Assembly (NCBI GenBank): GCA_030272155.1
Contig: CP126197.1
Span: forward strand, 5,882,001-5,946,000
Source of the DNA: Tetradesmus obliquus
Taxonomy: Eukaryota; Chlorophyta; Chlorophyceae; Sphaeropleales; Scenedesmaceae
Length of the DNA: 64,000 nt
Direction of reading: 5' to 3'
The position numbers and the translations under genes are program-made. The notes under the pieces are model-generated. The model searched no databases, was not told the origin of the DNA, and saw only the letters and a program-made list of their open reading frames with translations. Shown one piece after another: positions 22,560 through 34,928 of the stretch; positions within the stretch are counted from its first letter, which is position 1, and each line of letters opens with the position of its first letter.

Positions 22560-25370
22560 GTGGTTGTGATGCACCACCCGGCCGCATTGAAACTTGCCCA
22601 CCCCTGGCACAATGCACACACAGCAGAATGTAACCAGCCACAGCCACATTTGGAATGACAGTGCATTCATTAATCGGGTATAGTATGCTGCAGCTGAATC
22701 AAAGCAGTTGATTGCACACAAATGGAAGGTATATGACGGTATCAGGCTGTACTGCACCGACAGGTTTCACCGCCTGGAATGCAGCGCGCACCAGAACAGT
22801 GCCAGACACAGGCAGCCATAGAGCACATAGGCACATATTACATGCTAATTTCGTACTGCATATGTATTGGAACAGCCAGTTGCATGCAGCAGGCAAGTTG
22901 TAGTCCAGCACTGTTAGTGTTTCCATGAATGTTGTCCACCGCTTGTACTCTTCACACACTGCAGCACAGCACCAGTCACAGCCGGTCATAGCATCACTGT
23001 AAACGTCTTCGTCAGCTGTGCTGTGTTGCAGCTGAGTCAGATCTGCCACCTGAAAGAAACATGGAGTAAGTCAGGTGCAGCACTGCCCTAGGTTCACCAG
23101 CCAGCTGCCCTGAAAGTGTCTACACCTTAAGCTTGTGATCTGCACACACTGCAGCACAGCATCAGTCGCAGCTAGCCATAGTATCATTGTAGAAGTCTGA
23201 TTTCAGCTGTGCTGTGCTGCAGCTGAATCAGGTCTACCAGTTGACAGCAACATAAGGATGGATAGGCGCAGCCCTGCCAGTGTTGCGCCGGGATGCTGTC
23301 CAAAAAGTTGCCAGCCCCTGGCAGCATGCACATACAGCCTTACGGCACCAAGAGCAGCCAGTCATAGAACCATTAAATGGGGCTAATCCAGCTGTGCTGA
23401 GCTGGAGTGACAGTTGAGCTGTCTGCTGCATCAGCGGGCAGGTAAATTTCAGCAGCCTTGCCCAATGTTGCACCGGGCAGCTGCCGTGAAAGTTGCCAGC
23501 CTCTAGCAACCTGCACAGACAGATTTGTAGCACCAGGCACAGCCAGTCATACAACTGCTACACAAAGGTGAACCAGCTGTGCTGTGCTGATCTAGCAGCA
23601 GAGCTTCCAGCTGCAACAGCAGGCATGTGAGTTGCAGCAGCCCTACCAGTGTTGCACCAGCTGCCCCAAACGTTGCTGGCCCATGGATGATGCACACACA
23701 GCAAAAGAACACCAGGCACAGCCAGTCATTGAACCGTACAAGTGAGACTGAATCAGCTGTGCTGGAATGTAGTGACAGTGGAGCTGCAACAGCAGGCTAG
23801 TAGAATGTAGCAACACTGCCCTGTGCTGCACTAGCTAGTGCAGACTATAGTCTGCTGCTGCACAAGTTGCCAGCCCTTGGCATTCTGCATGCACAGCCAA
23901 TCATCAACGCCCAACGCCAGCCACAGAACCAATATATAAAAATGATTCAGCTGTGCTGTGCTGCTGTGGCAGCAGAACTGCTGGCTGCAAGCAGCTGGCA
24001 ATTGGTTGTAGCAGCCTGCCCAGTACTGCACTGGTCGGCTTCACTGAAAGTTGCCAGCCCCTGGCATTCTGCACAGACAGCCAATCAGCACCATCCAACG
24101 CCAGCCATAGAACCACTAAACAAGAATGATTCAGCTGTGCTGTGCTGTTGTGGCAGCAGAACTGCTGGCTGCAAGCAGCTGGCAATTGGTTGTAGCAGCC
24201 TGCCCAGTACTGCACTGGTCGGCTTCACTGAAAGTTGCCAGCCCCTGGCATTCTGCACAGACAGCCAATCAGCACCATCAAAATCAACCCATAGAACCAA
24301 CAATTAAGAATGATTCAGCTGTGCTGTGCTGTTGTTGCAGCAGAACTGCTGGCTGCAAGCAGCTGGCAGTTGGTTGTAGCAGCCTCCCCAGTGCTGCACT
24401 GGTCGGCTTCACTGAAAGTTGCCAGCCCCTGGCATTCTGCACAGACAGCCAATCAGCACCATCAAAATCCAGCCATAGAACCACTAATAAAGAATGATTC
24501 AGCTGTGCTGTGCTGTTGTTGCAGCAGAACTGCTGGCTGCAAGCAGCTGGCAGTTGGTTGCAGCAGCCTGCCCAGTGCTGCACTGGTCGGCTTCACTGAA
24601 AGTTGCCAGCCCCTGGCATTCTGCACAGACAGCCAATCAGCACCATCAAAATCAACCCATAGAACCAACAATTAAGAATGATTCAGCTGTGCTGTGCTGT
24701 TGTTGCACCAGAAGTGCCGGCTGCAAGCAGCTGGCAGTTGGTTGTAGCAGCCTGCCCAGTGTTGCACTGGTCGGCTTCACTGAAAGTTGCCAGCCCCTAG
24801 CATTTTGCTCAGACAGCCAAATAGCACCATCAAAATCCAGCTATAGAACCAACAATCAAGAATGATTCAGCTTTGCTGTGCTGTTGTAGCCGCAGAACTG
24901 CCGACTGCATGCAGCAGTCATGCACACTGCAGCAGCGCTACCAGGGTTGCACTAGAAAGGTGTCCTGGAAAAAGCCCCACCCCTGGCATTTTGCACATAT
25001 AGCCAAACACCACCAGCCAACGCCAGCTATTTACCACTGTGTACATGTGGAAATTTTGATCTGCCGTGCCGTATACAAGTCAGAGCTGCCAGCTGCATGC
25101 AGCACACGTGAGTGGCAGCAGTCACATTGCTGCATAAGCCACTGCAGCTGAGCTGCACTGACATGTACCAAACACTTGTTCTATGCACACACAACTTCCA
25201 AGTGCCAGAAGAAAATGTGTCATACAATTCGTGCAGTGGTTTGAAAGAGCCGTGTTGTGCTGTCGTCAAATCAGAGCAGTCGGTTTAATACAGCGGGGAG
25301 GCAGGTGGCAGTGGCCATGTCAATGCCGCCCTGAGACCTGCCCACCCCTGCATACACGGTGACAAACAAG
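22560..25370. repeat. 184-bp satellite array inside the element, copy 1
   Basis: About 15-16 units with a spacing of 183-190 bp can be followed by the core AGTTGCCAGCCCCTGGCATT (plus strand) and a CAGCTGTGCTGTGCTG segment. The central units (about 24000-24850) are nearly identical, while those at both edges are strongly diverged, the pattern expected of unequal exchange. The array makes up more than half of the element. Long open frames across it are by-products of the repeat. Confidence 0.85.
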
Positions 25371-26928
25371 CGCACATAGCCAGACAGAATATTATTTCAA
25401 ATTCCCAGTGGCTTGCATGGCGCACATACTGCCAAATTAATTACACTGGTGCAACTGCCAATTCTCAGCATACTGCCAGAGTCCAACCAAATCACAGCGC
25501 TCACAAATGGCAAGCATACGCTGTGACGCCAGATAAATACCTCAACGTTGCCTTTGATTGTTCTGGTGCTGTTTAACGGGTCGTTCACGAGCCTGGGGAG
25601 CCACCCTAGGGGGGGTTTCTTGATAGCCAGTACACTAGACAGGGGTGATACGGGCCGTCTGGAGCGGAAGTTAGCGGTCAAAACGCATCGTACGCAGCTA
25701 AATTATAGAAGATTCAGCTGCTGTCGGACCTGACGGTTCAAGCACGCCAGTCTGGAACCAGGTTTGGCCTTGTCTGCTGTTGTGCTGCTGCTGCTCCGTT
25801 GCTGCTCGCTGAGTCCCTTGCTAGGTTTTCATAACTATGTTAATGCTAGAATTGTTGATAATAATCACTGTTTTGCGTCTGCGATGCACAGCAGTGCACG
25901 GGCGGAGGTCCATCGAGGCAAAAGCAAGGTGCTCAACACGGAGTGGTGTCCACAGCTCACTGAAGCAGTCTAAATGGTCGTTTTTTGTTATGAAAAGCAT
26001 ATGTCAGTGCCGCACAAAGCGTAAAGCTCTTGCAGTTGAGCAGGAAATTCGGTCTTGAATTTGGTCCGAATTCGGTGCCCCATACTACCCCCCAGAACCC
26101 CAGGGAGGGTTTTATTCGGTAGTATGAGGCAGACGCTTATCAAATTGCATGTATGGGGCGCCGAAGGCGCCCCGTGATTCGGTAGCGATGAGGCAGCAGG
26201 TGCCGAACATGCACGCCGATTCGAATTTCAGCACGCACCGAATTCGCTCAGCACGCGTGTAACTTGCCTGCTGAACACGAATAACAACACAGATACATGT
26301 ACCCTTTTGCTGATCTAGCACCGGGTAAATTCGTGCTTGGTTGCAGTGAACCACATGCCATGCAGCAGCTGCCCAGTTGCTTCCTTTGTAATCACACATG
26401 CTCAGCTTCACAACACTGCTTGACGGACCGCGACAAGCAAATAGCCAATAATAATATAAAATACAATCCTTATGTTGAAGTGCACACACCCCATGCCTAG
26501 CGGGTGCAAGCGCATTGTGAACCAGCCCCACCAGCCACCTGCTGGTGCCTGCAAGGTTGCTACTGCAGCAGCGCACCCTGCTGTGGTGCATCCACTACGT
26601 CATACCTTTGAAAACACCCGAGAACAACACAATATGCATATGTATGCTGTTGTCAAGACAGGAAAAGAGGACGTTGCATGGCTGCAGCTGCGTCCCGCTG
26701 CAGCAACTCTTCAAGCCCAGAACTACTCTGCTTGTGAGGCCACACACCTAAGCGTTGCCCGTTCCTGATGCTGGTGCTGCACCTGCTGCCTGCAACGGCG
26801 CTGCCAGCATCACATGCCGTGCCTTGCACAGCTAGAAGTTCCAAGATGATAGCAGAATCAGCAGCAACGCAACAGCATATGCTGCTCCATACCATCCTCC
26901 ACATCCACATGGGTTGAGGTTCACGATC

Positions 26929-27618
26929 TCAAGGCTGGTACTGCTTGTTGTTGACGCACTCCCATGTCTTCTTGAACTCTGCTGGGCTGGCTCCCTCCCT
27001 GCGGAACACCTTCTGGCAATCCTCGCACTTGCAGTGCACACAGCCGCCACGCTCCGGGTGCTGCCGGTTGGCCGGCCTCTGGTGCTGACCATCCACAATG
27101 ACAGCCTCTGCGTGAGCGCGAGCAGCCTTGGGTGAGGTCAGCTGCAGCTTCACCATTGTGCATGGCACACACACCTTCTTGCCGCCTGCGCCGCCCTTGC
27201 CCCTGCCCCCACCAACCTCAGTGGCCCTTCTGTTCCCATTGCCACGGCCACCTGCTGCTGGCTGGCGCAGCAAGGCGAATGCTCCGCGAGCGCCAGCAGC
27301 TGCAGCAGCAGCTGCCGCCGCAGCTGCCCCTGCCCCTGCTGCTGCCCCCCCTGCTGCTGCTGCCGCCCCTGCTGCTGCCCCCCCTGCTGCTGTGCCAGCA
27401 ACACCTGTCATAACTGCAGCTGCTGATGGCTGATCAGCGCCACCGCCAGCAACTGCACCAGACACATCAGCTGGCAGCAGCACCTGCACCAGAGCTTGCA
27501 GGAAGCTGAGCACCTGAACCACTGCTGCCGCGGCAATTTGCCCGTGTATGGTGCCGAACAAAATAGGATGAACGGTGTCAATTTCACTGATTTCATCCTG
27601 GTCAAGCATGCAAATGAC
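26929..27618 (-). CDS. Element-encoded Cys-rich hypothetical protein, copy 2
   Basis: This is the identical second copy of the 226-residue open frame with CVPC and CVHCKCEDC clusters described for 21805-22494. The same uncertainty about upstream exons applies. Confidence 0.45.
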   Translation of the reverse strand, partial: VICMLDQDEISEIDTVHPILFGTIHGQIAAAAVVQVLSFLQALVQVLLPADVSGAVAGGGADQPSAAAVMTGVAGTAAGGAAAGAAAAAGGAAAGAGAAAAAAAAAAAGARGAFALLRQPAAGGRGNGNRRATEVGGGRGKGGAGGKKVCVPCTMVKLQLTSPKAARAHAEAVIVDGQHQRPANRQHPERGGCVHCKCEDCQKVFRREGASPAEFKKTWECVNNKQYQP

Positions 27619-27683
27619 CTGAAAATTGATGCAAAAACTGTACGTTTCAGTGGCATTCAGCAGGATGTGAGATTACAGCGGCA

Positions 27684-30494
27684 GTGGTTGTGATGCACCA
27701 CCCGGCCGCATTGAAACTTGCCCACCCCTGGCACAATGCACACACAGCAGAATGTAACCAGCCACAGCCACATTTGGAATGACAGTGCATTCATTAATCG
27801 GGTATAGTATGCTGCAGCTGAATCAAAGCAGTTGATTGCACACAAATGGAAGGTATATGACGGTATCAGGCTGTACTGCACCGACAGGTTTCACCGCCTG
27901 GAATGCAGCGCGCACCAGAACAGTGCCAGACACAGGCAGCCATAGAGCACATAGGCACATATTACATGCTAATTTCGTACTGCATATGTATTGGAACAGC
28001 CAGTTGCATGCAGCAGGCAAGTTGTAGTCCAGCACTGTTAGTGTTTCCATGAATGTTGTCCACCGCTTGTACTCTTCACACACTGCAGCACAGCACCAGT
28101 CACAGCCGGTCATAGCATCACTGTAAACGTCTTCGTCAGCTGTGCTGTGTTGCAGCTGAGTCAGATCTGCCACCTGAAAGAAACATGGAGTAAGTCAGGT
28201 GCAGCACTGCCCTAGGTTCACCAGCCAGCTGCCCTGAAAGTGTCTACACCTTAAGCTTGTGATCTGCACACACTGCAGCACAGCATCAGTCGCAGCTAGC
28301 CATAGTATCATTGTAGAAGTCTGATTTCAGCTGTGCTGTGCTGCAGCTGAATCAGGTCTACCAGTTGACAGCAACATAAGGATGGATAGGCGCAGCCCTG
28401 CCAGTGTTGCGCCGGGATGCTGTCCAAAAAGTTGCCAGCCCCTGGCAGCATGCACATACAGCCTTACGGCACCAAGAGCAGCCAGTCATAGAACCATTAA
28501 ATGGGGCTAATCCAGCTGTGCTGAGCTGGAGTGACAGTTGAGCTGTCTGCTGCATCAGCGGGCAGGTAAATTTCAGCAGCCTTGCCCAATGTTGCACCGG
28601 GCAGCTGCCGTGAAAGTTGCCAGCCTCTAGCAACCTGCACAGACAGATTTGTAGCACCAGGCACAGCCAGTCATACAACTGCTACACAAAGGTGAACCAG
28701 CTGTGCTGTGCTGATCTAGCAGCAGAGCTTCCAGCTGCAACAGCAGGCATGTGAGTTGCAGCAGCCCTACCAGTGTTGCACCAGCTGCCCCAAACGTTGC
28801 TGGCCCATGGATGATGCACACACAGCAAAAGAACACCAGGCACAGCCAGTCATTGAACCGTACAAGTGAGACTGAATCAGCTGTGCTGGAATGTAGTGAC
28901 AGTGGAGCTGCAACAGCAGGCTAGTAGAATGTAGCAACACTGCCCTGTGCTGCACTAGCTAGTGCAGACTATAGTCTGCTGCTGCACAAGTTGCCAGCCC
29001 TTGGCATTCTGCATGCACAGCCAATCATCAACGCCCAACGCCAGCCACAGAACCAATATATAAAAATGATTCAGCTGTGCTGTGCTGCTGTGGCAGCAGA
29101 ACTGCTGGCTGCAAGCAGCTGGCAATTGGTTGTAGCAGCCTGCCCAGTACTGCACTGGTCGGCTTCACTGAAAGTTGCCAGCCCCTGGCATTCTGCACAG
29201 ACAGCCAATCAGCACCATCCAACGCCAGCCATAGAACCACTAAACAAGAATGATTCAGCTGTGCTGTGCTGTTGTGGCAGCAGAACTGCTGGCTGCAAGC
29301 AGCTGGCAATTGGTTGTAGCAGCCTGCCCAGTACTGCACTGGTCGGCTTCACTGAAAGTTGCCAGCCCCTGGCATTCTGCACAGACAGCCAATCAGCACC
29401 ATCAAAATCAACCCATAGAACCAACAATTAAGAATGATTCAGCTGTGCTGTGCTGTTGTTGCAGCAGAACTGCTGGCTGCAAGCAGCTGGCAGTTGGTTG
29501 TAGCAGCCTCCCCAGTGCTGCACTGGTCGGCTTCACTGAAAGTTGCCAGCCCCTGGCATTCTGCACAGACAGCCAATCAGCACCATCAAAATCCAGCCAT
29601 AGAACCACTAATAAAGAATGATTCAGCTGTGCTGTGCTGTTGTTGCAGCAGAACTGCTGGCTGCAAGCAGCTGGCAGTTGGTTGCAGCAGCCTGCCCAGT
29701 GCTGCACTGGTCGGCTTCACTGAAAGTTGCCAGCCCCTGGCATTCTGCACAGACAGCCAATCAGCACCATCAAAATCAACCCATAGAACCAACAATTAAG
29801 AATGATTCAGCTGTGCTGTGCTGTTGTTGCACCAGAAGTGCCGGCTGCAAGCAGCTGGCAGTTGGTTGTAGCAGCCTGCCCAGTGTTGCACTGGTCGGCT
29901 TCACTGAAAGTTGCCAGCCCCTAGCATTTTGCTCAGACAGCCAAATAGCACCATCAAAATCCAGCTATAGAACCAACAATCAAGAATGATTCAGCTTTGC
30001 TGTGCTGTTGTAGCCGCAGAACTGCCGACTGCATGCAGCAGTCATGCACACTGCAGCAGCGCTACCAGGGTTGCACTAGAAAGGTGTCCTGGAAAAAGCC
30101 CCACCCCTGGCATTTTGCACATATAGCCAAACACCACCAGCCAACGCCAGCTATTTACCACTGTGTACATGTGGAAATTTTGATCTGCCGTGCCGTATAC
30201 AAGTCAGAGCTGCCAGCTGCATGCAGCACACGTGAGTGGCAGCAGTCACATTGCTGCATAAGCCACTGCAGCTGAGCTGCACTGACATGTACCAAACACT
30301 TGTTCTATGCACACACAACTTCCAAGTGCCAGAAGAAAATGTGTCATACAATTCGTGCAGTGGTTTGAAAGAGCCGTGTTGTGCTGTCGTCAAATCAGAG
30401 CAGTCGGTTTAATACAGCGGGGAGGCAGGTGGCAGTGGCCATGTCAATGCCGCCCTGAGACCTGCCCACCCCTGCATACACGGTGACAAACAAG
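27684..30494. repeat. 184-bp satellite array inside the element, copy 2
   Basis: Second, apparently identical copy of the 22560-25370 array. The same pattern of homogeneous central and decayed edge units is present, so the array formed before the element was duplicated. Confidence 0.85.
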
Positions 30495-31230
30495 CGCACA
30501 TAGCCAGACAGAATATTATTTCAAATTCCCAGTGGCTTGCATGGCGCACATACTGCCAAATTAATTACACTGGTGCAACTGCCAATTCTCAGCATACTGC
30601 CAGAGTCCAACCAAATCACAGCGCTCACAAATGGCAAGCATACGCTGTGACGCCAGATAAATACCTCAACGTTGCCTTTGATTGTTCTGGTGCTGTTTAA
30701 CGGGTCGTTCACGAGCCTGGGGAGCCACCCTAGGGGGGGTTTCTTGATAGCCAGTACACTAGACAGGGGTGATACGGGCCGTCTGGAGCGGAAGTTAGCG
30801 GTCAAAACGCATCGTACGCAGCTAAATTATAGAAGATTCAGCTGCTGTCGGACCTGACGGTTCAAGCACGCCAGTCTGGAACCAGGTTTGGCCTTGTCTG
30901 CTGTTGTGCTGCTGCTGCTCCGTTGCTGCTCGCTGAGTCCCTTGCTAGGTTTTCATAACTATGTTAATGCTAGAATTGTTGATAATAATCACTGTTTTGC
31001 GTCTGCGATGCACAGCAGTGCACGGGCGGAGGTCCATCGAGGCAAAAGCAAGGTGCTCAACACGGAGTGGTGTCCACAGCTCACTGAAGCAGTCTAAATG
31101 GTCGTTTTTTGTTATGAAAAGCATATGTCAGTGCCGCACAAAGCGTAAAGCTCTTGCAGTTGAGCAGGAAATTCGGTCTTGAATTTGGTCCGAATTCGGT
31201 GCCCCATACTACCCCCCAGAACCCCAGGGA

Positions 31231-31916
31231 CACAACATCGCGGCACTTGCAGTGGCTGCTAAGAGCTCTGCTTCAGAAGTGCACATGAGCAGCATCATAC
31301 AACACATTGTTGGTGCGGCGCTGCAAGGGTGGACTTTAGTAGCAGATGGCCGCGTCCCCAGGCCAACTTGGCATGTCACTGTGAGTGATCTGTTCAGCGG
31401 CGCACCAGCGTGATCACAATTGGTCCTTCAAACCATAGTTCAAACCATAGTTCAAACCATAGTAGTTATGTCACCGCTACTACACGGCTGATTGCAGATA
31501 TGGACATTGACGCAGGGGTGTGCAGAAGCACAGCACATGTAGAAGGCCTCAGGGAGGGCATGTGCAGGCATTGGCAAGCTAGCCTAGACACCACGGTGAC
31601 TGTGGCATCCCGCTGCCTCCCAACATCTACTGCCGTCTTACAGTGTTTTGGTTACACTTGTTTGAGCAGCGGTGGCGTGTACTAGGCAAGTATAACATGA
31701 CGGGACCTGGGGTGCACGTATCAGCCAATTACAGTGACCTTCACGATGCCAGCGAGCCGTCGACGGCTTACTGCATTATTTTCTTTCTATCATGTGTTGC
31801 TTACGTGCGCAATAAGGCACTTGCCGCCACAGGTTACTGCTGTGTCACGCCTCACTCGACAGCTCTCGTGATCACTGCTGCCGGCCAGTGGTCTTTGTCG
31901 GCTCAATCTTTTCGCT
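31231..31916. promoter_or_regulatory. Upstream region of the JmjC gene
   Basis: This region spans the right element end to the JmjC ATG. It starts with the CACAAC repeat (31231-31236). Three tandem copies of the 12-mer TTCAAACCATAG lie at about 31427-31462. A frame at 31231-31411 is open but resembles nothing known to me. Before the insertion this would have been continuous with the peroxiredoxin upstream region as a divergent promoter of about 870 bp. Confidence 0.45.
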
Positions 31917-32434
31917 ATGACGAGGAAGGATTCTCAAGCAGCCCAAGAGCGGCCAGCTGACGAGCCACAGGGCAAGCCCAGCAGCAGGAAGGGCAAGAAG
32001 CACAAGAAGCAGCAGCACCAGCAGCAGGAGCAGCAGGAGTCAGAGCAGCAGCAGGAGCAGCAGGGCCAGGAGCAGCCGCATGGCCACCCTTACGGGGTGC
32101 AGCCTTGGGGCAACTTCTACCTCACAGGCGTGCCTGAGATACGCACCGCAGGTGGGCAGCTGTGCGGTGCAGCACCCACTTGCCTGCCATTCTCCATACA
32201 GCATCTGCTTGCTGTGCCACCGCTCTGAATTTTTACTTGAATCCTCTCTGCCGCTGCTCAATCAGTCGTATGTTCAGACATGCTCTCCTGCTGGTTCATA
32301 AGGCGTTTGCAGCCATAGTACCTAGCTGTGCTGTGCATGGGCTGTAGCAGCGGACACACACTGGCCTCATCCCACCCTTGCCGCCCATCATGTGCCCCTA
32401 CCGCTGCTGCTACCACTGCCGCTGCTGCTGCCGC

Positions 32435-32467
<33 letters not shown>

Positions 32468-34886
32468 ATCAGGCCTGGGGCTGCTGTCGCCGCTGCCTGA
32501 CGAGCTGCTGCTGGACCTGCTGTTCAACCTGCCTGCTGCTGACCTGGCGCGCCTGGGGCTGGCCAGCAAGGCACTGTACTGCTTCGCTCACACCAGCGAG
32601 CTCTGGAAAGCACTCGCCATACAGGTGGGGTGCATAGTACAGCGCAGCGCAGCAGCTGCTGCTGTGTGGCACTGTTCATGTGCAGCAGGCATAAGCAGGA
32701 TCATGGGTGTGCTGTGTGCTGGGCGTGGTTTGCAAGAGCGCGGTGCTCCGCAGATGCCATGCCGCCGGTTGCGGTGATGGCTGGTGGTGTCCGGCTGGGC
32801 TGACCGACATGGCTGATGACGCTTGCTGGTGCCACAGCCTGGACACTGCCAGGCATGATGTTAGTTCAACACATATTCATTCGGCCAGCAACACACACAG
32901 GCCCTCCCTGCTGCTGGTGTTTGCCACCCCTCCATTTTACTCTTCCCCGCTGCTGCTTCCACTGCCGCTACTGTTGCTGCTGCTGCTGCCCGTCAGGAGC
33001 TCGAAGGCGACTTTGCCTGGTGCGGCAGCTGGCGTGAGACGTACCTGCAGCACAAGGCGCGCGGCTACAAAGCCCACAGCCACAGGCCTTTAGTCGTACA
33101 AGGCTTCTACAGCGACTTTTTGCACCAGCCCTGGTTCTGCGCGAATGTAGAGATACAGCCGCGCTGGCTGGAGGTGGACAACATAGAGCGGTGAGGGAGC
33201 CCTGTGTGTTGCCTGGGGTTGGCCTGGCTGCACTGCCGGTTGAGTTGCGCTCAAGTGACTGTATCAGTGCCAGGCCATGCTCGTTTTTGCATGCGCCTGG
33301 CTGTGTGCGAGGCCCAGGGGCTGCTGTGGTGTGTACAGGAACGGGCAGCATGCAGCTGATGTACAAACTTCAACAGTGATGCCATGTTCGTCCTGCAAAC
33401 AAGGTGTTTTTGCCACACCACAAGCTGACCCACTTGCCGCTGCCTGGCGTGCTGCTGTTGCTGCAGGCGGGCTGGGCTCACCCCTGAGCAGTTCCGGGTG
33501 CAGTACGAGGCTGCCAACAGGCCGGTGGTGCTGACTGACGCCATGGCCGACTGGCCTGCGCTGACCAAGTGGAGCAGGCAGTACCTCACTGCGGCACTGG
33601 CGGGGCGCCCGGTGCGTGTGTGCTGCTGGGCGGATGTCTGCTTGTTGATCTGCATGCAGCGGAATAGACAGGGGAGAGGGAGGCGTTGCATATAGCGCCT
33701 GCCGCCATGCCGAATGGACGTGTACATTGTGAAGATTTTGCCGTTGATGCAGTCGCTAGTTGCAAAAGCAAACTATCTTCCCAGCAGGTGCCAGTTTGTT
33801 GCTCAGGTGGAGCAGGCAGTACCTCACTGCAGCACTGGCGGGGCACTGGCGGGGCACTGGCGGGGCGCCCAGTGAGGCTGCGGGGCGGGGATTTGCATGT
33901 TGTGACAGAGGAGCGGAATGAAAGGAGAGAAGGCTTGTTTATGCAGAATGGATGTGTCTACTGTTGTTCCCTGCAGCTTTATGCAGCCACTGGTTTCAAC
34001 AGCAGCCACCGTCTCAGCAGGTGACGGTGTGTTACTTATCAGAAAGCAGCAGCAAGCTGCTGAGCGTAGCGTGCCTGCTGCTGCCGCCGCTGCTGCCGCC
34101 GCCCTGATCACGCTGCTGCAGGTGATTGTGGGCAACATGCCGTGGCGCTTCTCCTCTTACATGGCCTACTGCGACAGCGGCGCGCAGCAGGACGAGATGC
34201 CGCTGTACCTCTTCGACAAGGTGGGACGGGCAGCAGCAGCAGCAGCTTGTTGTGCTTGTGTCTGTCAGTTTAGTACAGTTTTGAGCGTGGTTGTCTGGTG
34301 TCTGCCTACCTGCGTGTACCTCTTCGATAAGGTGGGACGGCTGGCGCCAGCAGCTGGCAGCTTGAGTTTTTCTGCTGTCTGGATTTCGAGCGTTGACATC
34401 GTGGTGCCTGCCAGCCTGCATGACGTCAGACGCTCTGCTCCTCACCACCCTTCTGTGCGCCTTCACTTGCACAAGCTCTCTGTGCTGCGCATTACAACTC
34501 ACCTCTGCTTGCTGTGCTGTGTCTCACCATTGTGCCTGCAGGCGTTTGCGGCTGCATTCCCGCAGCTGCTGGTCAACAAGCTGTAATTTACCGCTGCTTG
34601 GTGTGCTGCGTCTCTCTGCTCACCCGTGCCTGCAGGCGTTTGCGGCGGCGTCGCCGCAGGTGGCGGGCGACTACCGCGTGCCTGCTGTCTTCAGTGAGGA
34701 CCTGTTCGAGGTGCTGAGGGAGGAGGGGCGCCCCGACTACAGGTGCGTGTGCCAGACTGTTTGCTACTGCTGCTGCCACCGTGTGGGGTTCTTTCCGTGT
34801 TGTGAAAGACCTGTTTGAGGCTGGGGGAGGAGGGGCGCCCTGACTACAGGTGTGCGGTTGTGCCAATTTTGCTGCCGTGCGGCTTG

Positions 34887-34928
<42 letters not shown>

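Larger units (their letters stand above)
20983..26106 (-). mobile_element. 5124-bp mobile-element-like unit, copy 1
   Basis: This unit and the next are head-to-tail and appear identical: the translations of all open frames compared agree exactly with a constant 5124-bp offset. The ends form imperfect terminal inverted repeats: GGGTTTTATTCGGTAGTATG at the left, and the reverse complement of the right end carries GGGTTCTGGGGGGTAGTATG, with GGTAGTATGxGGCA shared. Both ends carry several ATTCGG subterminal motifs. Inside are one candidate minus-strand coding exon and a long 184-bp satellite array. No transposase signature (DDE, RVE or helicase) was recognised, so it is best called a non-autonomous or unclassified DNA-transposon-like element. 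Confidence 0.65.
26107..31230 (-). mobile_element. 5124-bp mobile-element-like unit, copy 2
   Basis: Exact tandem copy of 20983-26106. The junction reads CCCCAGGGA then GGGTTTTATT with no flanking hexamer between the copies. It ends at 31230 and is followed by CACAAC. The lack of visible divergence means either a very recent event, efficient conversion or an assembly duplication. Confidence 0.65.

Noticed and set aside
23867..24865. Series of 100-146 residue open frames in the 184-bp array
   Set aside because: They recur once per repeat unit in frame with the satellite period and are identical by-products of the tandem repeat. They show no protein-like conservation between diverged units.
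22560..25370. Regularly spaced repeats as a CRISPR array
   Set aside because: The whole 184-bp unit is repeated without unique spacers, and the genome is clearly eukaryotic.
20983..31230. Helitron interpretation of the tandem units
   Set aside because: Rolling-circle elements can form tandem copies, but the ends lack the TC start and the CTRR end with a preceding hairpin, there are inverted terminal repeats, and a flanking hexamer is present.
31231..31411. Short open frame next to the element as a Copia remnant
   Set aside because: Apart from being open it has no recognisable reverse-transcriptase or integrase motif. It was left as unassigned upstream sequence.
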